Origin: Actinomycetota bacterium
Lineage (GTDB): Bacteria; Actinomycetota; Actinomycetes; Actinomycetales; Microbacteriaceae
Assembly: GCA_009704605.1 (NCBI GenBank)
Contig: WLDW01000029.1
Coordinates: 1-8,497 of the forward strand
Direction: 5' to 3'
DNA: 8,497 nucleotides
The notes under the pieces were generated by a model that worked only from the letters and a program-made list of their open reading frames with translations, was not told where the DNA came from and did no database searches. This document shows positions 1 through 4,556 of this stretch, one piece after another. The position numbers and the translations under genes are program-made. Numbering within the stretch: the first letter of the stretch is position 1; every line of letters starts with the position of its first letter.

Positions 1-72
1 AAAGGCGTTTTGGGCACCGATTGCAATAATCAGGGATAACCCGGTGAAGAACCCAGAGAGTGAAGCAATCAT
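1..72 (-). CDS. LysE/ArgO-family amino-acid exporter, N-terminal 24 codons only
   Basis: Reading leftward from the ATG at 72-70, the frame is open to base 1. It encodes 24 residues beginning MIASLSGFFTGL and ending AIGAQNAF. The spacing of GLSL, the IAIGAQNAF block and a short hydrophobic start matches the first membrane helix of LysE-family exporters, which pump basic amino acids such as lysine and arginine out of the cytoplasm. The rest lies outside the window, so substrate and completeness cannot be judged. No Shine-Dalgarno sequence precedes the ATG. Instead TAAGCT sits exactly six bases upstream, which suggests a leaderless transcript. The gene begins 16 bp beyond a partial tRNA-Arg copy. 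In the presumed uninserted state it would have been the immediate downstream neighbour of tRNA-Arg(UCU). Family assignment is from the N-terminal motif alone. Confidence 0.8.
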   Translation of the reverse strand, partial: MIASLSGFFTGLSLIIAIGAQNAF

Positions 73-78
73 TATTTC

Positions 79-84
79 AGCTTA
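79..84 (-). promoter_or_regulatory. Candidate -10 element (TAAGCT) for a leaderless LysE-family transcript
   Basis: On the minus strand TAAGCT (84 to 79) is followed by exactly six bases (GAAATA) and then the ATG at 72. This places the expected transcription start on or next to the start codon. The -35 zone, 17-19 bases further upstream, falls inside the tRNA-Arg fragment, where the T-loop gives TTCGAT (109 to 104, spacer 19). That is a weak -35 match. The same TANNNT-N6-ATG layout recurs at three other genes in the window, which raises confidence. Confidence 0.5.
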
Positions 85-88
85 CGCT

Positions 89-134
89 GTGCCCTCGGCA
101 GGAATCGAACCTGCGACCAAGAGATTAGAAGGCT
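89..134 (-). repeat. Direct repeat copy 1: 3' fragment of tRNA-Arg(UCU), putative attachment site
   Basis: These 46 bases are identical to 839-884. They correspond to the tRNA-Arg 3' part: one loop base 5' of the TCT anticodon, the 3' anticodon stem, the variable loop, the whole T arm, the 3' acceptor strand, discriminator A and one C. The D arm, 5' anticodon stem and 5' acceptor strand are absent, so this copy cannot make a tRNA. Identity stops at base 135 on one side. On the other side this copy reads A-C-A where the intact gene reads A-C-C-A. Partial 3' tRNA copies of this kind are the usual distal scar of tyrosine-recombinase integration into a tRNA gene. The fragment fills most of the 84-bp gap between the membrane-protein gene and the LysE-family gene. 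Confidence 0.9.
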
Positions 135-156
135 AAGAGTGTGTGCCGAGTCCGCT

Positions 157-771
157 CTAACTCTGGCTTCTAATCTTTGCTGCCCGAACTATCCGCATGA
201 CAATGCCAACCAAAATCAATAAATAGACCAGTAGCGAAAAAACCCACTTGATTGATGAGGCCGTCGAGGCAACTAGAGCCATCGAAGAGGAAATCGTACC
301 GTCTGCGAGGTACTGGTTTGACAGCGCTGCTAAGGAGGCGTTCTCTAACCAGTCAAAGACAACTTGACCAAATGGGAGAAGATTCAAAATCCCAACCTTT
401 GGCGAGTATGGCTTAAACGCAACCGAAACCCAGATCACATACATAACCCCGTAGATCAAGCCAAAAAGTGAGTCCCAAACTTGATTGAAGTTTATGTAGG
501 CACTAATCATCGGATCAGAACGCTCTGACAGGAAAGCAAGAATCTCTGCCTGACCAAAGCCAAACGAAGTTCCTAGTGACCTAATACTGCTGTTGGCCAC
601 CTCAAAGGCCTTCCCCTGCAAAGTTAGGACAAAGACAAGGTACCCGGCAAAGGTAGCCGTGGCCAGCAGCGCGGTGGCCAGGTTTGACTTGGCGTAGAAA
701 AACCTCGACACCAGTCTCAGAGGCCCGAATCGCTTCGGCAGATTTACGCTCTCGGCGCTATTTCCAGACAT
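157..771 (-). CDS. Uncharacterised four-helix membrane protein, cargo of the tRNA-bounded cassette
   Basis: I do not recognise a named family for this 204-residue protein. Four hydrophobic segments stand out at about residues 31-50, 99-118, 127-150 and 173-196. The N-terminus carries several basic residues before the first helix, and the tail after the last helix is also basic (RIVRAAKIR), so both ends are probably cytoplasmic. Helix 3 contains polar residues in the pattern P133-F-G-Q-V-V-F-D140-W-L-E143-N144, possibly a functional or ligand site within the membrane. A roughly 45-residue region between helices 1 and 2 would be external. The ATG at 771 is supported by a strong Shine-Dalgarno GGAGAGGT (780-787) with an 8-base spacer. 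It is the only gene between the two tRNA-Arg repeats, which suggests acquisition by transfer. Its transcript could run on through the tRNA fragment toward the LysE-family gene, since no terminator is visible. Function is unknown. Confidence 0.85.
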   Translation of the reverse strand: MSGNSAESVNLPKRFGPLRLVSRFFYAKSNLATALLATATFAGYLVFVLTLQGKAFEVANSSIRSLGTSFGFGQAEILAFLSERSDPMISAYINFNQVWDSLFGLIYGVMYVIWVSVAFKPYSPKVGILNLLPFGQVVFDWLENASLAALSNQYLADGTISSSMALVASTASSIKWVFSLLVYLLILVGIVMRIVRAAKIRSQS

Positions 772-802
772 AGTTGTCTACCTCTCCAATGTTCATAAGG
801 AT

Positions 803-830
803 ATATTATTCGGGTCACTGATAACTCCAA
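803..830 (-). promoter_or_regulatory. Sigma70-type promoter for the 204-aa membrane-protein gene
   Basis: On the minus strand TTGGAG (830 to 825) and TAATAT (808 to 803) are separated by 16 bases. This is a good match to the housekeeping -35/-10 pair. The expected start near 796-797 gives a leader of about 25 bases that contains GGAGAGGT. The promoter begins seven bases beyond the CCA end of the tRNA gene, so the cassette gene does not depend on tRNA read-through. Confidence 0.55.
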
Positions 831-836
831 CCCTAG

Positions 837-912
837 TGGTGCCCTCGGCAGGAATCGAACCTGCGACCAAGAGATTAGAAGGCTCTTGCTCTATCCACTG
901 AGCTACGAAGGC
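837..912 (-). tRNA. tRNA-Arg (anticodon UCU), CCA encoded
   Basis: The minus strand folds as a 76-nt cloverleaf. The acceptor is GCCTTCG pairing CGAGGGC, with one G-U pair. The D stem is GCTC/GAGC. The anticodon loop is CTTCTAA, giving anticodon TCT, which reads AGA (and possibly AGG) arginine codons. The T arm is GCAGG-TTCGATT-CCTGC. The end is discriminator A followed by a genomically encoded CCA (839-837). The anticodon stem AGAGC/TCTCT has a C31-U39 mismatch in the standard register, which is unusual. The 3' part, 839-884, is duplicated at 89-134, marking this gene as a probable integration target. The partial copy lacks CCA at the same place, so the CCA here may have come with the inserted DNA. 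Confidence 0.95.
839..884 (-). repeat. Direct repeat copy 2 inside the intact tRNA-Arg, putative attachment site
   Basis: This copy is identical over 46 bases to 89-134 and in the same orientation. It covers the tRNA from the first anticodon-loop bases to the first C of CCA. Attachment cores running from the anticodon loop to the tRNA 3' end are typical of tyrosine-recombinase integrases, because the inserted copy restores a working tRNA. The match ends abruptly on both sides (base 885 is C versus A at 135; base 838 is G versus T at 88). Confidence 0.9.
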
Positions 913-939
913 GAGTGTGCCTCGGTTGGAGGCGTTTCC

Positions 940-969
940 AGTCTACACAGGCCACCTAGTCGCGGTCGA
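940..969 (-). promoter_or_regulatory. Candidate promoter of tRNA-Arg
   Basis: On the minus strand TCGACC (969 to 964) and TAGACT (945 to 940) are separated by 18 bases. The expected transcription start is near 933, leaving a leader of about 20 bases before the tRNA 5' end at 912. The -35 lies only three bases past the oxidoreductase stop codon, and no terminator hairpin is visible there, so read-through could also supply tRNA precursor. The -35 match is modest. Confidence 0.35.
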
Positions 970-972
970 GAA

Positions 973-2073
973 TCAGTTCCGTTGGGAGTCAATGATTGAG
1001 CGGGTGATCGCTTGAAGTACTGCAAGGTCTTTTCTTACTCCAGCTAAATTCGAAATAACTTCGGTGCCGTTAACTACCGAATCCTTAAAAGCTAGTAGCT
1101 GGCGCAGAAAACCAGTTTCATTTATCTGCGTATAAGTAGTGTCTTGTCTTTCGTGTAAGGCATGTTTGAAAACTGTCAGCCTGCTGCGCTCTTCTAAGAC
1201 GTAGGGCTTGGCAAGGTGATATTCAACTCTTCCGTTGGAAGCAAGTACTTTTAGCTCCTCGTCATACTCTGGATATTCAGGTAGCCAGTTCCAGCTCAAG
1301 ATGAACCTAGTGTCCTTCACTTTCCCAACCGCGAGAATCGAAGACGGGGTAGTTCCTGAAAGTTCAGGAAATACTTCCGCTTGCCAGACGGTTGGGAGCT
1401 CGAAGCCTAGGCCGCGCAGCATGCTGGTTTCGTGGATCAAGGAACCCTGAATAATGTTCTTATAGAAAGCCCGCAAAATCTCTGGTGCTCCTGGAAAGGC
1501 GACTTCGGTCTGTTCCATCTCATACTGCCTAGCTCGTTCAATTTCATTGATGTCAGCGTCGTCCAGTGGTGGCTTGAGTCTCAGGTGGGCAATCTGTGGA
1601 GCATCTGCGGGGTGAGACACGGTAACGCGAACCAGTCGTATGTCCTTGAGTAGTGCAATTTCTTGGGCTGCTCGCTGAGCAAGTGGGTCGTACATTTTCA
1701 TGTAGCCGATTTGCAGAATCTTTCCGCTTTGCTTTTGCGCAGCTTCGATTGCATCTAGCTCCATGGAGTTAAGAGCCAGCGGTTTCTCGGCCAGAACGTG
1801 CTTCCCTGCTTTTAGTGCAGCAATGGTCAATTCTGCATGGGAACCGGAAGTGGCAATTAGAACAGCATCAATTTCCGGATCGTCAAGTATTTCTCTGGGA
1901 TCGCTAGAGCCCTTGACGGAATATTTTGAGGCAACTTTTTTAGCCCTGGATGGCGAGAGGTCGCATACGGCAGAAAGAGTTATTCCAGCTCTGAACATGG
2001 ATGGGATGTGGATGGACTGGGAAATGATCCCAGCGCCAAGAATTGCCATTCTCAGCTGTTGTGAATTTGCCAT
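973..2073 (-). CDS. Gfo/Idh/MocA-family NAD(P)-dependent oxidoreductase
   Basis: This 366-residue protein has the two-domain layout and usual length of the family. The N-terminal Rossmann domain spans about residues 8-125. It has a glycine-rich nucleotide loop, GAGIIS (13-18), and the conserved E96-K97-P98 motif, whose Lys is the usual catalytic or nicotinamide-contacting residue. The C-terminal alpha/beta substrate domain is about 126-366. Family members oxidise or reduce sugars, inositols and similar polyols in the cytoplasm; the substrate cannot be read here. The usual D-x3-H motif near residue 210 is not seen. The equivalent stretch reads L-I-H214-E-T-S-M-L-R, so the catalytic set may differ. 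The ATG at 2073 has AAGGGTGA (2081-2088) seven bases upstream; Met9 is a possible later start. It lies 33 bp after the desaturase gene on the same strand, so co-transcription is likely. A link to lipid or glycolipid sugar chemistry would be speculation. Confidence 0.9.
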   Translation of the reverse strand: MANSQQLRMAILGAGIISQSIHIPSMFRAGITLSAVCDLSPSRAKKVASKYSVKGSSDPREILDDPEIDAVLIATSGSHAELTIAALKAGKHVLAEKPLALNSMELDAIEAAQKQSGKILQIGYMKMYDPLAQRAAQEIALLKDIRLVRVTVSHPADAPQIAHLRLKPPLDDADINEIERARQYEMEQTEVAFPGAPEILRAFYKNIIQGSLIHETSMLRGLGFELPTVWQAEVFPELSGTTPSSILAVGKVKDTRFILSWNWLPEYPEYDEELKVLASNGRVEYHLAKPYVLEERSRLTVFKHALHERQDTTYTQINETGFLRQLLAFKDSVVNGTEVISNLAGVRKDLAVLQAITRSIIDSQRN

Positions 2074-2106
2074 CTAGAGCTCACCCTTAGCAGTAAAACG
2101 CAACTT

Positions 2107-3195
2107 CTAGTTTCTTGGCCTCAGAGTTGCAACCATCGGGCAAACAAACGGGTCTGAGTTGTTACTTAGACCAACATTGTTTAGATACTTCATAATGGCC
2201 ACGTAGCTAGAAAGTAAGTTCATCTCAACAAGTGGAACGGAGTGCTCTTGGCAATAGTCCAGAACAATCTTGTGAGCTCGCTTTAGATAAGGTCTTGCCA
2301 TCGAAGGAAACAGGTGATGCTCAACTTGGTAGTTCAGGCCACCCATTAGATTATCTGTTAGCCAACTGCCTCTGATGTTTCTGCTGGTTAGAACCTGTCT
2401 TGTGAAGAAATCGATCTTGGCGTCTTTTTCAACCAGTGGCATTCCCTTGTGATTTGGAGCGAAGGCTGCTCCCATAAAGAATCCAAAGATCATCATCATG
2501 AAAAACCACAGCGCTATGGCCCAGGCCCAGCCAAACAGAATTGCAAAAACAACATAAGGCGCAACCTGACGAATCATCATTAGACCAAATTCCAAGAACC
2601 TGGTTCCAATCTTGCGCTCTTTGTATTTCAAGCCGGCAAAGCTGTCAACCAGTAAGTCAAATCCGGTAAACAATAAAAGCAAGGGGAACAAATAGCCCTG
2701 ACGCTCGGTCAGCCAACGCTCTATTCCTTTTTTGGAATCTCTTGACTCTGGAGTGAAACTTAGAACCCTAATGGCAATATCTGGGTCTTCGCCGATTTGG
2801 TTTGGTTTTTGGTGGTGCTTGTTGTGCTTGCGAAGCCAGAAGCCATAACTTAGACCCGCAAATAGATTGGCCAACACCAAACCAAACCAGTCGTTGGCTT
2901 TATTGCTGCGAAAGATCTGCCTGTGTGCTGCCTCGTGAGCAATAAAGCCGTACTGAGCCGAGACTATGCCGAGTAGTCCCACAACCAAGAAAGCCAAAAG
3001 AATAAAGATGGTGCTTTGATCCACCAGCGTTGAGATGTAACCACCCAGAACCCAAAGGCCTGCTGAGATGATAGATATTGCAATTAGACGAATAATGTAA
3101 AAACTCGGCTTTTTCTCAAGTAACCCTGCGTTTCGCACGCGGTGCATAATCTCGGCAAACTGAGTCGGCGCTTGAATGCTGGTCATTACGCTCAT
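2107..3195 (-). CDS. Membrane fatty-acid (acyl-lipid/acyl-CoA) desaturase, DesA3-like
   Basis: This is a 362-residue integral membrane di-iron desaturase. The three histidine boxes are intact: H87-E-A-A-H91, H124-N-K-H-H128 and Q290-V-E-H-H294. An extra conserved-looking His occurs in A-P-N-H249-K. Hydrophobic blocks at about 33-55, 62-85, 103-118 and 205-245 fit the hairpin topology that puts all histidines on the cytoplasmic side. The Q-x-x-H-H third box without an N-terminal cytochrome b5 domain fits the linoleoyl-CoA/delta-6-like group, which includes mycobacterial DesA3. It would place a double bond in membrane acyl chains using O2 and electrons from a separate ferredoxin or oxidoreductase. 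No electron-transfer partner is adjacent. The ATG at 3195 has no Shine-Dalgarno but lies exactly six bases after TACACT, so a leaderless start is favoured over Met4. Regiospecificity is not determinable from sequence. Confidence 0.93.
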   Translation of the reverse strand: MSVMTSIQAPTQFAEIMHRVRNAGLLEKKPSFYIIRLIAISIISAGLWVLGGYISTLVDQSTIFILLAFLVVGLLGIVSAQYGFIAHEAAHRQIFRSNKANDWFGLVLANLFAGLSYGFWLRKHNKHHQKPNQIGEDPDIAIRVLSFTPESRDSKKGIERWLTERQGYLFPLLLLFTGFDLLVDSFAGLKYKERKIGTRFLEFGLMMIRQVAPYVVFAILFGWAWAIALWFFMMMIFGFFMGAAFAPNHKGMPLVEKDAKIDFFTRQVLTSRNIRGSWLTDNLMGGLNYQVEHHLFPSMARPYLKRAHKIVLDYCQEHSVPLVEMNLLSSYVAIMKYLNNVGLSNNSDPFVCPMVATLRPRN

Positions 3196-3201
3196 TAGCT
3201 A

Positions 3202-3207
3202 AGTGTA
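3202..3207 (-). promoter_or_regulatory. Candidate -10 element (TACACT) for leaderless desaturase transcript
   Basis: TACACT on the minus strand is followed by six bases (TAGCTA) and the desaturase ATG at 3195. There is no recognisable -35 at 16-18 bases and no Shine-Dalgarno before the ATG. The position suggests transcription beginning on the start codon, independent of the upstream DUF3817 gene. Confidence 0.5.
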
Positions 3208-3270
3208 GGTTGCCAAAGTATCTTTTCTGGCCCAAAGCCCTGGCAAACGGAGAAAAAGCTCCTAAAAGCT

Positions 3271-3741
3271 CTAGTTTCCCCACTCGCTAGGAGGACCTAG
3301 CCAAAGCAAGAAGGTAAATAGGGAAATAACGGTGACAAACAGAGTCAAGACCAAAATCACCGGATGGTTGATAAACCACCTAAACAGCTGATCGAATTTG
3401 GACTTATCCAATGGGTTGTTTGACTTCTCGGTGCGCCATTCGCCATCAAGTTGCTTGCGCTTCTCGAGATACTTTTCAAAAGGAACGGTTGCAAAGGGAA
3501 CGATTGCGAGCATCACAGCAACTGCCCCACGAACAAGAGGCCAGCGTTGATTTACTGCAACCAAGACTGCGGAAGCTGAGTAACCAATGAAGGCAAAACC
3601 ATGGGTGGCACCGGCGATGAAGAACATGTTCGGCGCTAGGCCAATTGTTTCCCTGGCGATGATGGCTGCAATAAGCAAAGCCCAGGTCATCATTTCAATA
3701 ATTGCAAAGGTTCCGAATATGGATTTAGGAGTTCCGTTCAT
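3271..3741 (-). CDS. DUF3817 integral membrane protein
   Basis: This 156-residue protein matches the DUF3817 pattern. There is a first helix with the polar E16-M-M-T-W segment, then a second helix with the signature A-T-H47-G-F-A-F, and a third helix ending in P-F-A-T-V-P-F-E (about 81-89). Family proteins are small actinobacterial and firmicute inner-membrane proteins without an assigned reaction. After a charged linker (about 90-120) there is an additional hydrophobic helix at about 128-150 ending in L-G-P-P, making four helices. This C-terminal helix goes beyond the core domain but, from memory, is common in actinobacterial members. The ATG at 3741 has AAGG directly abutting it, too close to be a normal ribosome site. 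TAGGCT lies exactly six bases upstream, so a leaderless start is likely. The role is unknown. It sits 75 bp before the desaturase and 53 bp after the small acidic-protein gene. Confidence 0.88.
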   Translation of the reverse strand: MNGTPKSIFGTFAIIEMMTWALLIAAIIARETIGLAPNMFFIAGATHGFAFIGYSASAVLVAVNQRWPLVRGAVAVMLAIVPFATVPFEKYLEKRKQLDGEWRTEKSNNPLDKSKFDQLFRWFINHPVILVLTLFVTVISLFTFLLWLGPPSEWGN

Positions 3742-3747
3742 CCTTCA

Positions 3748-3753
3748 AGCCTA
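3748..3753 (-). promoter_or_regulatory. Candidate -10 element (TAGGCT) for leaderless DUF3817 transcript
   Basis: TAGGCT is followed by six bases (TGAAGG) and the DUF3817 ATG at 3741. No convincing -35 is seen at 16-18 bases. The layout is the same as at the LysE-family, desaturase and gcvT genes. Confidence 0.45.
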
Positions 3754-3794
3754 TTGCGGAAACTTGCTAAAGCTTGCAGCGATGAAATCCGGCC

Positions 3795-4007
3795 TTACCT
3801 ATTGAAATCGCCTTCGTTCTGGTCGCTTTCTCCACCAGAACCATAAAAAGTATCTGGATAAGAAGTATTAGGTGAATAACCTTCCGGACCAGACCGAAAA
3901 TCACCTTCGGTCATCGAAGGTCCAGATTCGTTAGTGTTGTCAACCGGTGGTTTGTATACCGATGGATCGAACGTAAGTATTTTCTTTAGCCAGGTAAATA
4001 TCCCCAT
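3795..4007 (-). CDS. Small acidic, probably disordered 70-aa protein
   Basis: I recognise no family. The first 12 residues (MGIFTWLKKILT) form a short amphipathic, basic-aromatic segment that could touch the membrane. The rest is rich in Gly, Ser, Pro, Asn, Asp and Glu with almost no hydrophobic runs, so it is probably disordered. The motif E-G-D-F occurs twice (residues 34-37 and 65-68, the second near the C-terminus). The case for a real gene is a strong ribosome site GGGGGAG (4013-4019) five bases before the ATG at 4007, the same strand as its neighbours, and an otherwise empty gap between the DUF1003 and DUF3817 genes. The short length and low complexity leave doubt. It could be a small membrane-associated or partner-binding peptide. 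Confidence 0.55.
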   Translation of the reverse strand: MGIFTWLKKILTFDPSVYKPPVDNTNESGPSMTEGDFRSGPEGYSPNTSYPDTFYGSGGESDQNEGDFNR

Positions 4008-4092
4008 GTTTGCTCCCCCAAAAGCAGTAGTTAATTCTTATCAGACAAGCTAGCTGGAGCCTCTGACATTTGTTGGGGCGGGTCGTGCCTTG

Positions 4093-4497
4093 TTAGTTCT
4101 TGGCTTTTACAGCCTCGTGAACCTCTAGGGTCAGCTTCTCGATTCGCTTGCTCAGCTCATGAACCTGCCTTGTTAGCTCAAGGTTTTCCTGGTCTATTTG
4201 ATAGGTGTGTATGGCAAGATCCGAATTAATCTGGTCTTCTCGTTTGGCGGCGATAAGCAATATTGCCCCCTGCAAAGCCGCAATGCAGGAAAGGATGAGA
4301 TTTAGCAAGATAAAAGGGAATGGATCAAAAGAACCATCGTTATTGAAATACATCCAGATGGCTAGAAACCCAAGGGCTCCAAAAACAAATGGCCAAGAGC
4401 CCATGGCGTTTCTTAGAACGTCAGCTGATCGTTGGCCAAAACTTAGTTGGCTCTTTCCATACTTGGCGGTTGCCGGGTGATTACTCCATTGGGACAT
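4093..4497 (-). CDS. DUF1003 membrane protein with C-terminal coiled coil
   Basis: This 134-residue protein carries the DUF1003 core. It has L-S-F-G-Q-R-S-A-D (about 18-26), a first helix at about 34-51, then the hallmark F-D-P-F-P-F-I-L-L-N-L (57-67) leading into a second helix that ends in A-L-Q-G-A-I (74-79). From about residue 90 a charged heptad-like segment (leucines spaced through 107-127) predicts a cytoplasmic coiled coil. The family has no established biochemical role. The ATG at 4497 has a good ribosome site AGGAGA (4503-4508) five bases upstream. It follows the DHA2 exporter on the same strand, but a hairpin separates the two, so they are probably separate transcripts. It is followed by the small acidic-protein gene 85 bp downstream. 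Confidence 0.9.
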   Translation of the reverse strand: MSQWSNHPATAKYGKSQLSFGQRSADVLRNAMGSWPFVFGALGFLAIWMYFNNDGSFDPFPFILLNLILSCIAALQGAILLIAAKREDQINSDLAIHTYQIDQENLELTRQVHELSKRIEKLTLEVHEAVKAKN

Positions 4498-4525
4498 TTT
4501 TATCTCCTAGGCCAGTCGTTTAACT

Positions 4526-4550
4526 CTTCGCTCTTAGCTTAGGAGCGAAG
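4526..4550 (-). terminator. Hairpin after the DHA2 exporter gene, possible terminator
   Basis: A perfect 8-bp inverted repeat, CTTCGCTC and GAGCGAAG, with a 9-base loop starts six bases after the exporter's stop codon. On the minus strand it is followed by AGTTAAAC rather than a run of T, so it would be a weak intrinsic terminator or a 3'-end stabilising stem. It could also act as an operator for the following DUF1003 gene. Confidence 0.5.
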
Positions 4551-4556
4551 GAAGCC

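Larger units (their letters stand above)
89..884. mobile_element. One-gene cassette bounded by tRNA-Arg direct repeats (putative integrated element or remnant)
   Basis: The two 46-bp perfect repeats are in the same orientation, 750 bp apart start to start. One is inside an intact tRNA-Arg and the other is a 3' fragment. This is the attL/attR geometry of tRNA-targeted integration, with the insert lying on the 3' side of the tRNA. Recombination between the repeats would leave one tRNA-Arg directly upstream of the LysE-family gene. The insert holds one complete gene (157-771) with its own promoter and ribosome binding site, and no recombinase, excisionase or phage gene. It may be a deletion remnant of a larger island, a small passenger moved by a recombinase encoded elsewhere, or a scar with an unrelated resident gene. 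The repeat is direct observation; mobility is inference. Confidence 0.55.

Noticed and set aside
89..134. A second functional tRNA-Arg gene
   Set aside because: Only the 3' part is present; the 5' acceptor strand, D arm and 5' anticodon stem are missing, and the bases beyond 134 do not restore them.
135..150. Alternative origin: the left copy as a tandem-duplicated tRNA with an internal 5'-half deletion, since GAGTGTG follows both copies
   Set aside because: The similarity beyond the repeat is only about seven bases and the flanks then diverge. The sharp break at the anticodon loop fits an attachment core better, though this is not fully excluded.
1235..2077. Plus-strand open frames opposite the oxidoreductase gene
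   Set aside because: They overlap a well-supported family member on the other strand, have no recognisable domains and look like antisense shadows.
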